DNA from: Macrotrachela quadricornifera
Taxonomy: Eukaryota; Rotifera; Eurotatoria; Philodinida; Philodinidae
Direction: 5' to 3'
DNA length: 64,000 nt
NCBI GenBank assembly: GCA_022393335.1
Contig: JAJEKB010000592.1
Coordinates: 74,988-138,987, forward strand
Shown piece by piece: positions 36,972 to 50,076 of the stretch. The first letter of the stretch is position 1. The number at the start of each line of letters is the position of its first letter. The notes beneath the pieces were generated by a model. It had not been told where the DNA came from. It searched no databases and was given only the letters and a program-made list of their open reading frames with translations. A program made the position numbers and the translations under genes.

Positions 36972-38743
36972 GGATTTTTATTGGACAAATCATCATATTA
37001 TTTCATGTTAATAACCTATTTTTAACTTATTCAAGAACATTTAATCAAGCTAATGTATTTCATATATACCTTTAAATCTGGAAAACGACCGAAACATCGT
37101 CATAAAAAAAGAATATAAGGCAAAGATATTGTTGATCTATAAAATAGTAAGCGTTGTTATACAAAAAATCAAAAGAATGGATACTGAACGAAGATGAAAC
37201 TCAATTGTATTGGCTAATCGTTTTATTTAATTATGTTGAACATTTTCAATAATCTCTGTCATCATTTCAATATTCAACTAAATATAATCATTTGACATTA
37301 TATGGAATTCAAAGATTAACAATGAGAATAATAGATAAGAAATTTTGATCACATCAGAGATACTGTAGATGCACGATCGAATGAAAAGTTACTTCGAATC
37401 CATGGCCCTTTGTGTCAATTGATTAATAATTATGATGCCAAAAATTTATCAGAACCGAATCAAATATCTTGCGTCAAAAAGTATCAAGGAATAATTGAGT
37501 GCCTCGAATAACATAAGTTAGTTTTGCAATAATCAAACATCCATAAGTTTGATTGCTAAAAATCGTTAATATTAATTTCTTTAATTGAAATTTCTCGAAT
37601 ATCATTTATATATTTGTGTACACAATAAATAATAATCTCTATATATGATAATTATCTCATTTCTAGACGCAATATTCTTTAAATAGTAACTATATAATAT
37701 TCGACATATGGAATAGTCATCAAAATTAGTTTTATAGTTCACCATCATGTCTTGAACAGAATAAGATAATGAGTAAAAAGGAAAGAAAAATTTATAAATT
37801 GTAATGTAATATTTCATCACTGACGATATTATCATTTTCAGCATAGTAATTAATCACTGAGTCCATTTTATAATATACTCAAGAAATCTTGGAAAATTAT
37901 TACAAATAGACTCATGTGTATTAAGTAAATAAATGCTTCGGAAAAAAATAAAATGTAATATTATAATGAAATAGCTATACTCATGTCTGAAAAGATCTTT
38001 TGTGGTAGAAAATTATCAGAGTGTATTATTTTATTGAAATTTAATTTTTTGTATTTTTGTAACAATATTTTATGTGTTAATGTTTTTCCTAACAATAATT
38101 TCTAATTGAGTCTGATTGAAAATAAAGACGTATTCGATTTTTAGATGAAAATTTATGATCAATTTTTGACTAGATTTCATTTAATATATATCAAAACTGT
38201 ATTTATTTTAAGTTAAGATTTAATAAATAAATTATTTTTGTTGTTAAAGTATATTGTAAAACAATCTATAAAATACATGATTATAGTAGATTTATCATAT
38301 TCAATACAGTTATTCTTATTTTTTTAAATATCATTGTTTAAAGATAAATTGATTTGAACAATTCAAGTCTAAATACATAGATTTCTTCTTTGACAACTAA
38401 TGATGATCAATGGTATTTTCTGATGATTTGTCGAAACATGTATTTAATTATTTTTCTAACGTAAAACAAAACTTTCTTCATTCATATTAGAATTTCAGTC
38501 GCATATGACAAAACAAACCTTTGATAAATAGACATTTTAAAGTCTAAAAATATTCATATGATATAAAATTATAAGGGTTGATTTATCGAATTAAGCCATT
38601 AAGTGCAATTACTTTAATTATTTCGCTTGACAACAACAAAACACAAAGAATAGACCCTAATACATCTCTTATTCTTTCCTACTATCAAACAAATACAGAA
38701 GAATCATTTTAGCAAAAATTTTATTTCTACTAACGATAAAGTC
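36972..38743. other. Intergenic between GPCR genes 4 and 5
   Basis: About 1.8 kb, AT-rich, with no supported gene or RNA. The 80-codon minus-strand frame at 37602-37844 lacks domain features. Confidence 0.4.
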
Positions 38744-39818
38744 ATGTTTTTGTCACCAGTAGCTCAACAAATTCAATATATAACTAAAAGATATGTATTT
38801 TACAGCAGTTTTGTCAATTTGGTTCTCGGAATTATTAGTAATATTTTAATCATTCTGATTTTTACGACATTACGAACATTTCGAGGCAATCAATGTGCTT
38901 TTTATTTGGTTGTAGAATCAGTTGCTAATATTGGTTTACTTATTTCTACTCTTCCATTTAATATTGCTGGTTATATATTGGATCAAAATTTTGCGCAATT
39001 GTCTGTTATTTGGTGTAAAATACAACTAATGTGTTCCTACAATTTTGGCTTATTTGCACTTTTTACAATAGGCTTTCTTGCTTTTGATCAGTATCTATCA
39101 ACAAATCATCGACCCTATTGGCGACAAATAAGTACACTTAAACTGGCTCATCGTTTGACATATTTCAATATTTGTTTTGCAAGTTTACATAATCTTCTTT
39201 TCTTCATCTTTGCCACAATTGGCACATTAGGATGTACAATTTATCATCCTCTAGTAAAGTTTTACCTTAGATTTTTCTATTATCCAGTGTTAAGTGCTGC
39301 TCTTCCATTGATTGCCACTATTACACTTAGTTTGTTGGCTTATCGTAATGTTCGACGGCTTGTTCGACGGCAAATTGCATTGGTACGTCGCCGTTTAGAT
39401 CATCAAATGACAGCTATTGCTTTAACGAGAGTAATCAGTCTGATTATTTTGGGTTTACCATTTATTTGTACTTCTTTGTATGAACTCAATCTGAACAATA
39501 GCGAAGATAATTATATGGAAGTTACAATTTATAACTTGTTATCATATATTGCATTATCATTATTATATGCTAATTTTGCTGTAAGTTACATAACTCAATC
39601 GACTATTGACATAGTTAATGTATCTTTATTTGTTGTAGTTCAATTTTTACATATTTTTGATTATCTCATCCCGTTTTCGTCATCAAGTTAAGCATTTCTT
39701 CATAAAAAAATGTGGACGTCCTTTCGCAAAGCTATGTAATGCCAGACTATCAATAGTTTCAAGAAACAATCAAATTGTTCCAGACGCTGTTGAAAGAGCT
39801 ATACCCATTGTGGGATGA
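38744..39818 (+). CDS. Rhodopsin-like GPCR, rotifer-type family (member 5)
   Basis: Two exons (38744-39580, 39639-39818), 338 residues. Exon 1 again is 837 nt. Motifs: ISNILIILIF, NQCAFYLVVES, WCKIQLMCSYN (TM3), FDQYLSTNHR (DRY site, Arg to Gln), and a partner Cys in TLGC. Loop 3 has RRLVRRQ and RRRLDHQMTAIALTRV. Exon 2 begins FNFYIFLIISSRFRHQVKHF, where the relatives have INFY. An unspliced read-through would instead end at a spurious stop at about 39691, so the intron is needed. The C-terminal tail differs from members 3 and 4 (ends AIPIVG). Confidence 0.9.
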
Positions 39819-41950
39819 TTTTTATTGAAAATATGTTAACCATATGTACTATATGTTTGTTTATTATTATTTTGTCTAATGCGTATTTCGTATTATTCAT
39901 ATATGTTTAACATGATCGTTATACTTCATTAACACTTTTAGATTCGAACGAAAATTAGAATGATGTCTACTTGACCGGAAATAAGATAAAAATATTAATG
40001 AAATAGAAAACAATGTTAGTTGCAAGAAGAACAGTTATAATACAGCAGGATATGAGAGGATATGTTTAGCAAAGAAAAAGAAGGAAAACGCGCTAGGATA
40101 AATATTTTGTTTGTGTGATGATAACATAACCTACCAAGAAGGACTGTCAACTGGCACAATTCAATTAATCTATCATAATAATGTTGAGTTATATGTGTTT
40201 ATTACGTGCATTATCAATCGATTGTATTAGTTCTTCGAAACGAATGGAAAGAGAATATAAACCTTTAAAATATGGTTGAAAGTCAGTAAAATATTAACAT
40301 CATTTATAATAATAAACTAAACTAAGAAGTAGTAAAAACAACTAAAACGTATGATATGATAAGAATTATAATATAATGCCTTGGTTTATAGTTACCATTT
40401 CGAACATAATTGAAAGTCAAAGATGAATCTCGATTCCCCAAAAATCCAGTTAATTTATTTGATTAATATAAGATCGAAAGACTATTACTTAAGATTCTTT
40501 AAATTGAGAATGCATCATTTTCAGTTAGGATTACTACAATATAACAGAGAGAAAAAGATGTATAACTTTCGTCTTACATTCTGTTTGAAAATTAATCTAG
40601 TTTCTTTTTCTCAATGCTCTTGCATATGAACATGTGGATGGCGAATTTCACTACAATCGACAGATAAATAGGAGATGACATTAACATCGTTGAATCACTT
40701 AAACAATGTGTTGGTATTGTTTATTTGTGCCTCATGCATTGCTATTTCTGTTTTGTTTTTCTTTTTTTCGTAATGGTAAGACTATGTCTGTATTTATCAT
40801 CTTCAATTTTTATTAATGTACTCTTATATTTTACAAAAACAATAAAAAAATCAAGCAATTCAATCGTTATTTTAGCTGTTCTTTTCATATTTTGTAGTGT
40901 TTCTGTCTTCCTTTACTTTAGTTGACATCAGGACATTTTACAACAAGGGTGCTTTTATCGCTTATGAGTTTATTTGTTAAGGCATATGCAAAAGAGGTAA
41001 ATATATGACAGATAACCCTATATAAACGATGAGAGATATTCTAAAATGTTTATAATAGATCAAATTTATTGAATTCTTTCTGAAAGCTATTTTCATACAT
41101 CCAATATATCTAAATCTAAATTTTGAAATCTATTAATTTAATATCAATCAAATCAGCAGGAGAATATATGGCTTGTCTACTTGCATTGCTCACTCAACAT
41201 TAAGCTATTTTTAATGGTATACATTCATTCTTTTTGCTCCACAAAATGAAAAATAGATATTCATGATTTAAATTAAATCTTCGTTGATATAAGAGGTCAT
41301 AGTCGAGGAAATTGTTGGGTTCTAAAACGACATAAGAAAAGATTAATTTAATCCTACATGTCATCATCCTTAGAGACTATCAGAGTAACAACTTGTTCCA
41401 ATTGAATAAAAACGACTGATTTATTTGTTTTACAATTATGCAAAACTGAGAACAACGCTGAAAGATAGTTTTTTCAAATGTTCAATATTTAAATCTCTTA
41501 TAAAAAGAAATAAAATAAATGCAATCAAATATGAGTGATTTGAATGATAGAGAATTATATGTTATTTATTTCAAATAATAATAATTTCATTAAAGAAATT
41601 TTTTTTGTACATAATTACAAGATATTAGACCGATGGACAAATATAATAAATACAAATAAAGATAGATCAAAGATTCTTTCGTAGTTTAGAAAACTACCTT
41701 TATGAGAATGCATCCCTGTTGAACAGATAGTTCTTTCAATGATGAAAATGATACTAACAGATAATGGACGCCATTGATTAGTCCCGCTATCAATAGTTTT
41801 ATGGCATATGCCGTACAAAAAATGTAAAGATTACTGAAAAAATGAAGATTTATTTTTATCAAAAATGTCAGAAGAATGAAGCGAAAAAAGTTGAAAAAGC
41901 AGAAGATGAAAAGATTGATCATTATCAGTTTATTGATAAAAGTGCTTTTG
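39819..41950. other. Intergenic, GPCR 5 to stalked membrane protein (convergent)
   Basis: About 2.1 kb with only short hydrophobic open frames (40423-40629, 40725-40925). I see no domain or RNA signature. The region should contain both 3' ends. Confidence 0.4.
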
Positions 41951-44900
41951 CTAGGTTAGCATGACATATGCCAAATGAGGTCCTCCACCACCCATATTCA
42001 TGAAATAAAATGAGATTAAATAGTAACCACCAGTTACAGTAGAAAAAGATTGTGTCAGATAATCAAAATTATTGCTTTGAGAACATTTATCTACATAGCA
42101 GTATGTTCCAGAATAACAGGAACTTGTCGTTAATTGGCCATAACGATCTCCACTTCCACCACAATTAGTATTCGTAGCACAATATTGTGTCCAACCTGTA
42201 AAGTCTCCTGTGTCAAATCCACCATTGGTAAGAACATTGATGCTTCCATTGGTATAGTTGACAGATACACTGTCTAGTAACCAATAATTATGTGCACCCC
42301 CACTGTCTCCTGTCAAGGCAAATGTTAGAGTAGCTGAAGAATCATTTGCAGTGAAACCATAGGTATAACGTGTATAACTGGTTGGTGCAGAACTTGAGGC
42401 AAAGCTAAAAATTCTTCCTACAGAACTTACACTATTACCACATGTCGGCGCTATTGAAAGTAAAAATATATTAGATAATCAGAGTCATATCAGTGCTAGT
42501 GCAATTGGAAGCTTACTTGTTGTTGCTGTTGTCGTAGCTAAAAGAATACAAAAAATAAGTTATAATCAAAGAATATATATTTAACGACAAGATTTTTCCG
42601 ACTCAGATGATATTGAATGAGAAAAAAACGGTTTCGAGCCATACAGTCGAGGACTCAATAAAGCATGTACATTTTGATACATATGAGTAACATAAATTCA
42701 CCAATATGCCAATCAGACAGATACAAAAGTATCGTAAAAAATTATATTGTTGAATATGCGAAATGATTGTAAACAGTAATTGAAAATAGTGATGATATAT
42801 TTACTACATATAGCTTTTTTGTTTTTCGTTTCTATACATGTAAAAAATAAAGATATATATGCTTTTTAAAGCCTCAAGATTGTTTAAGTGAAAAAATTAT
42901 AAAAAGAACACATGTCATACTTCTAAAGGATATTAGAGCTGTACCAATTCCAATTCTAGAATTGAAATTAATCTGAAATAGATCTGAGATAGGCTCGAAC
43001 TGATCGGTATTAATACGTCCGATTACGAACTTAGCGTTCCGAAAAATCTGAATCTATTTTTTTTATCTTCAGAACCAGCATCCATTTCTGATCTGTTTTC
43101 ACATATTTATTGTATGCTTTATCACGACTCATTATTTTATATCTGAGATCGCTTTCAAGGATCGAAAAATATTGTTAAAGATTACGCAACGAAGACACAA
43201 GTTGAGTCTCAAGGATAACTGTAAAGCAAAAATGTTTTACTAAGCCTCGAATTTCATAGTTGAAAACAGTGTCATCAAAAAGAGCATGCTGACTTACATA
43301 CTCTGTAAAACAAAACTCTCGCCAGTGCATTCACATTAGCAATAACTTCGTAAGAGGAGACAAATCACCGTTTCTAACAGTATGATCCAATCCGAATGGT
43401 ATTTCGCATTTGTTGATAGAAAAAGATTTGAATATTTCAGAAATTCTTATCGATTCTAATACAAAAAACTCTGCATTGAATGAATCTACTTTTATCCAAC
43501 ATAAAACTTCAATTTTCATGAACTGGAAGATCAAAAGTTTTTTTTTAATGGCTTCGAAAAAGTGCTTTGGATGCTATTTATTCTTCAAATAATTTCGCAG
43601 AAAATAATGATATTTCTAATCAGCATACTGAATTCTATCGAACTATAAGGAGTTCTAATAGAACAACGACAGAAATTATTTTCGATCCTTAAGGGTCATT
43701 TCATGTCAAAAAAATTGAACTTAGATTTTTTGGGGTTGCTAGATTTATAATTTGACACATCATTCCCGACTAGTTCCATGAAATGAAATTAGTGCATCCC
43801 TAAATCATATTGGTAGTTCTCAATAAACCTCTACTATTTATCGATATCCGATAAATATTTATTAGAAAGTAGATCAGCACAATCTTATAAGGAATAATTT
43901 GCCCGGTAAGCAATTGGTTTTCTAATAGTGGATTTTTCGCACAGTTTCAAAACCATTTTTTACTTCGATCTCCAATTCACTTCATCAATTCCTAAAATGA
44001 AAGGTTATATTTCTATAACTATTTAGTACTTTTCGTAGGGCTGAGCAGTGTAATTTAATCCATATTTGGAGTATTGTAGTTTTAAGATATAACTATTACT
44101 TCTATGCAACGAATATCAGAATAAAATATAGTGTTCAATAGAACTACCAAGTAATGTTTCCCTAATTTTCTTTGAATTAATTAATATTCCTTTATGATTA
44201 TTATCAGTTATCGAGTAATTTGTTTATTATTCTAACGACTATTTTAATAATTCGTATCTCCAATTAAATTTCACTAGTAAACTTTAACTATAATGTGATC
44301 TAAAATTAGTTTGCTACACACTGTGCTGTCCGGCGGAAAATTGTTCATTCCGATTAACATTATGAAATATACTAATAATTCATTGAAGTTAGATTATTTT
44401 ATATGAAGCGTAATGAGATGAATTTCGGTCTGGACTTGATTTTCAGAGATATTTCGACCTGAATTAAAACGCTGGAATTTTCAACTGAACTAGAGGCTGA
44501 GAAGAAATTCTGGTCTCCCCTATTTTGAGTCGTCATCATTTCAATTTACTAATTCTTTGTACTTTTAATTTTTTTCGAAGTATAAATGGAAATTTTTATC
44601 TCGTGCGCAACTTTCCAGTTTCCGCTTCAACGAATAATAGTAGTACTAGTACCACTGCTAATTAGTTTTTCTAAAAATGTGCAGACAGAGCCTAGTTTAG
44701 CATCAAATTATGATTACACTGCTATTTAACGATAAAAGTATTTTCTTCTAATGCTCGTTTCAATCAGATATTCTTTTAACTGAATACTTCATACTTGTGG
44801 TGCTCGTCGTTGATGTTGTCTTCGATGTCGAACTTGTGCTTGTTGTAGTGCCTATTAGAAAGCATATATACTTATCAAGTATTTACTATAAGATAATTGA

Positions 44901-47900
44901 AGTGACGTGATTTCAATCCAAGGTTTGAAATTCATGTTTTGGTGATGTTACTTAAATCTTTTCCTTCGACCAATAAAGACAATTTTTGATGAAATTGATT
45001 GTTATAATTCTTTTAATATAAGTAGTGGCAAATCGCAATAGAAAATTTTTCAAAAGTCTATCATATAATTTTGACAAAAGGATAAGTGAGGAAACAAATT
45101 ATAATAAAATTATCAAATTATGAAAAACATCGATTTTGACGAATAGGTAATCTCTTATGTATATCCTTGAAATATATTTCTACTCACTTGATGTCGAAGT
45201 TGAACTGGTGCTACTCGTGCTGCTTGTACTGGTTGTTGACGAGCTAGTAGCTAAATTAGTACATATTTCAGTTTTAGACATATGTTTTATAATTTTCTCT
45301 CTCACTTGTCGAAGTTGTGCTCGTGCTAGTTGAAGTACCTAACAGACAAGGTGTACATGTATTTAATAAGTATCTACTAAAAATGAATTTAACATGGAAG
45401 ATTCCAGTTTGAGACTTTAAACTTATTTTTGAATGATTTTCTTTCATGAGCTAAACTATATATTTGCTGGTAAAAATAAGAGAATCATAGTTCTTCCATG
45501 CTCAAATGTAATAAAAAGTTTTCCAGAATCTTTCATATAGTTTTGGCAAAAGAATTTACTAGAAAACAATTTAGAATATAAACATTGAATCACGTGAGGT
45601 ACAAGCTTGATGCACGACTAAATTTTTTATGCATATTCTCGAAATATCTTTTCACTCACTTGATGTCGAAGTCGAACTGGTGCTGCTTGTACTGCTTGTT
45701 GATGAACTTGTAGCTAGATTGATACATATTTCAATTCTAAATATACATTTTACAATTTTCTTTCTTACATGTCGAAGTTGTGCTCGTGGTTGTTGTCGAA
45801 CTTGTAGCTAGATTAATTAGTACACATTTGAATTCTAAACACACGCTTTACAATATTCTATCTCACTCGATGAAGTTGAGCTTGTGCTCGTTGTTTGTGT
45901 TGTACTCGTGGTTGTCGTCTGTGTTGTTGTGGTTGCAGCTGTAATAATCAATCTTTAGAAAATCATATCAATATTTTTAGGGCTAAAATGCGTCTGAAAC
46001 CCGGTTAACATATGTTCATAATTTGAAAGACAAATGTATGTAGACGTGATTCAGATGAAACGGTTTTTTGCTTCTAGACGAATTTCAAACAAAAAATCGA
46101 AACTCATCACTAATAGAGATAATTCACTAAAAAGTTGTTAGCTCGATCAAATCTCATAAGAATAGAAATCGTTTGGAAGTTACACTAGTGTAGTGGTTCT
46201 CTAGATATGAGCAAAATATGGAAACAAATGGAGCGGATCACTTGCGAGTGTTTCCTTGTAAGAAGATAGTTTATACTGTTCTACTCGTTATTTCAATTTT
46301 AACTTCATCACTTCAGTTTATTGATGTAGCACCACTTAGTTTTATCTATGTGCAATATCCAGGACTTCGTATTACTTTTTAAAACAAAATTACCACTCAT
46401 CCACATCCTCATCCTCAAGATTGCAGATGACTTTATCTAAAATTTAAATAGATGCAAAATAAATTATGCTATCTATATGATATATGACGAACAGCTATTA
46501 ATCATATAGTATAAAAAATATATATTATTCTAAAATTTTTTTATAAGCCATTGATAAGATAAAAACAAACTTATCGACGTAGTTCCTTGGGTGCTAAAAT
46601 ACGGAAATTCCATATCTCGTATAAACTAAGAGATATTCTGCAAGAAACGTGTATTTTATATACTAGAAAATATTTCAAACACTATATAGTACAATACATC
46701 TCATTCTATACACATTTTAGGATAAATATCATGACTAAATCTGTAGTATATGAATTTTATTATACATTTTTTAATACCTATCTTTCATTGAAGAGATGGA
46801 AAAGGTGAGTGAGGAAGCCACAAAATCTCATGAGTTTCACAAAATATTCGTGTAGATAAATCCATCTACCTTTTAGACAAATACCATAAAAGTTTATATA
46901 TTATGCCTCTTATTTCTAGCTTTACCTATAAATAAATTATTCTGCACATTTAGACGTATTGTAAAAATTTTCAATCAAGATTACTTTTTAAAAAAATTTA
47001 TAGAGAGAGGCACAACTAAACTATGCTTCAAATCATGTCTATTTTGTGTTTAGCGTTTATATAAACAGTATTAAGAGAGCGATCCTTTTCAGATGTCATC
47101 ATATGAGATTTCTGGTCTGTAATTAAGTGAGTGAGTAATGTACTGATCAGAGATGACTATGGTGACTGAAAAACTTTTGTTGTCACAATAATTTTTAAGA
47201 AATTTTTCGAAAAGTCCTATCATCAACGTGTTAAATTGGCATTACTACTTCGAATTCATTAGATTCATCAAGTTTCTGCGTATTGTATTTGTTGACAATC
47301 AGATTCTAGGTAAATCTATACACTTTTACATTATGTTCGAAAAAAAAATGTCCGCTATCGTATGGCCGCTGCGATGGCCTGTTTTGAAAATGTCACTGTC
47401 ACCATTATCACCATAGATACTTCCGATATAGATGATTGAAAAACAATGGGATTTTACTGAAATTATAAAAATACACCTTAAAGTAAATACGCACATATTT
47501 ATTCAATTCTGTTATCTGCGTCGAATCGATGCTTTCACATAGTTTATTTAATATTAAAACAATTTAACTTACTTGTTTCTGTAGTTGATGTACTAGTCGT
47601 AGTCGATGTTGTGGTATGTGCTTTTAATCATAGTTTTATAGAATAAAGATATACAACTATAAGAGAGATTAGACAGAAGACTTACGCAATTCCAAGGCAA
47701 GCAAAAGACCAATAACTAAACCTATTAAAAGTGCACCAATAGTAGCCACACAAAAGAAACACCAGACTCGACCGCATGAAAGTTTCCTAAATTAAACGAT
47801 TATGACATATGCTAAGAAAGCATATTGAATCAGATGATGAAATAATAGATTGAAAAAGTAGAATCAATCTCAACAAGCTCTATATTAACAAGATCATACT

Positions 47901-48417
47901 AAGTTGTGTCATAGTATGATATTTCACTGGCTACCAAATAGTATACATAGAATAGAGATGTAAATACAAGTAGATTCTGCTTTCTATAATACATCTCACC
48001 ATATATGCTCAGTTAGAAAAGCACTTATTGCTGCATTTTATGTATTTTCATTTTGAGATGTCATTCAAAGCCATGATTCAATATATTAAAACGTACCTTT
48101 TAGATTTTGTCCTTGTGTTTCGTCGTTTAGCAACATTCATTAATGCCTCTTCGAATCCTCCTATTGATACATTTCTCTGTTCATGGTTTATGAAATGATC
48201 TGTTGACTAGAGGATGTAATATAAAAATTTAAAAAGTGATCTTCTGTTAGTAGACAAATGAACTAACCGGTTTGAATAGCACATTAATATTACTGACACT
48301 GTTCTTATGAATTGATGGAATTTGGCTTGAATATGTGTGCGCCATACTAGGTCTATAGGGACGTACATGCGTAACACTAGGTCTATAAGGTCCTAGAGAG
48401 ATGCGCGATAGTTCCAT
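41951..48417 (-). CDS. Type II membrane protein with Thr/Ser-rich stalk and lectin-like ectodomain
   Basis: Twelve exons splice in frame to about 415 residues. Exon ends: 48417-48268, 48206-48097, 47786-47686, 47620-47573, 45938-45867, 45807-45769, 45713-45660, 45338-45306 and 45250-45188 (genomic order reversed for those two), 44851-44795, 42537-42517, 42450-41951. The cytosolic N-terminus has a repeated RPYRPSxxH motif and a basic KRRNTRTKSKRK cluster. One TM helix follows (FFCVATIGALLIGLVIGLLL). Next is a stalk of about 129 residues, almost entirely Thr/Ser, likely O-glycosylated. The C-terminal 167 residues form a jelly-roll-like module (NYWLLDSVSVNY, LTNGGFDTGDFTGWT, CYVDKCSQSNNF) resembling CBM4/9-type carbohydrate-binding domains. 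Likely a cell-surface glycan-binding protein; ligand unknown. Confidence 0.82.
44795..45938 (-). repeat. Tandem exon-intron cassettes encoding the Thr/Ser stalk
   Basis: Two units, 44852-45338 (487 bp) and 45339-45807 (469 bp), each comprise a roughly 330-bp intron, a longer stalk exon (63 or 54 nt), a 55-bp intron and a short stalk exon (33 or 39 nt). The corresponding introns are visibly homologous (shared TAGCTA, TACATATTTCA and ATTTTCT blocks). A third partial unit (the 59-bp intron and exon 45867-45938) follows. Every stalk exon is a multiple of three with phase 1 at both ends, so units can be added or lost without breaking frame. Confidence 0.8.
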
Positions 48418-50076
48418 CCCTGTTCTTTCTCGACTTATTTAAATGGTTAAGTCAAATAAATTTAATTATATTTTGGTTAATGCAAGCCCACTCGTCGATG
48501 ACTAAATAAGCGAAGTAACATTCAATTGAAAGAATTCATTTCTTCTATTTATTTGATTAGAAAGAAAAACTGAAGAGAAATAAATAAAATCAGCATATAC
48601 ATTTGGTTGGATTCACTACTCGATATGTCATATTTAGTTAAAGTACAAACAAACAAAACTCAGCATAGAGTTCGTTAAATTCAATACTCTATTTATTACA
48701 TTGGTTTCCTCAAAAAGATTGTTCTTTTTTATATGTAATTATTATACTAAAGATAGAAAATATTTGAGCTTTGCATTATTTATATTATTGTCATCAACCG
48801 TAAACAAGAGACTCTCACATCTATCCGTATGCATTGGATAGTAAAATCATTTATGAAAACTTTATTGTTTTTCGTGAAAAGAAATTTGTTGAAAGATTTT
48901 TTTCAAAGAATTACAAATGAAACGAAATCATTAGATTAATCTTGATTGATTGTCAACTGTGATATACAAAATTAATAATATATGAGATATACATGTCTTT
49001 GTTATTCCAAATTTTATTTAGCTTGTCTCTATTTATTCAGAAAAAGATCTAATTTCTTCGTGTATTCATAAAGCCAATCCTATGCCTACGTCTAAGCTCT
49101 TCTTCGCTAATGTTATAGTAATATTCAGCACGTAGTTCATTATCTCTTTACTTTTACACTTGTATTTAATAGAAGAAGAAAATAGAAAATTAATATTTGA
49201 ACTAATATTATAGCATCGACTTAAAAATACCATTCTATCTCGACATAAACACAGTATGTAAAACTAACATTTTGAGAGCTTATGATAGTGAATTATAAAG
49301 TTAGATTAAAAATTCGATATTTCTTCTTCGTTGAATATAGATAGAAAAACTAACAGTAATAAGGAAAATTATATATTTCTATCCTAATACCAATCAAATC
49401 TTGATCTAAGTACAACAACAAAAACTTTGCAACATTTGATTGTTAATAAAAAGTTTCATTGAAATTTAAATTTAGTATCTTATTGCTAATATTTTTTAAT
49501 TTTCAAACATTCAAAAATAAAGATATAATTGCATCTCTCCGTTCTTTAAGGTCAACTTATGAATACAGATAGGATAAGTTATTATTTTGTTTTTTCTTTC
49601 AAATATACATGAATAGTAACAAAATACTTTTTAAAAATTTATTCAAGATATAAATTATGAACGTAAACATAGATTGATTGAAACATCCCTGGAAAGTATA
49701 AATGTTTACAATCGGCTATAAAATCTGATATTTGTTTTTGTATTGCATATACCTATTCAATTTCATATTTTCTTCATAATCTGAGATTATGGATAAATCC
49801 CTTATTTTTACACAGTCAGTATGAGTAAATATATAAATATATTAATCTTCTTTTCATAAGTATGCGTATCGAATAGATTAGTACTTTTTTTAATAATAAT
49901 ACGATTTAGTTAATTTTAGTAATTGATGAATTGAAATATTCTTTTATTTGTACTTTTTTTCAGAACATTTTATAGTTCAAATATCAATAAAAATTTTATT
50001 ATATTCTGCTAACACATTAATCGTTGTCTATCATTGAAGGAGTATATTTATTTATTGGGTAACAAAAAAAGAAGAG
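48418..50076. other. Intergenic upstream of stalked membrane protein and GPCR 6
   Basis: About 1.7 kb between divergent genes. AT-rich; no supported coding sequence or repeat. Confidence 0.4.

Noticed and set aside
43331..43592. Open frames in the long intron of the stalked-protein gene
   Set aside because: Both strands show overlapping short frames without domains; they sit inside the 2.3-kb intron and look like transposon decay.
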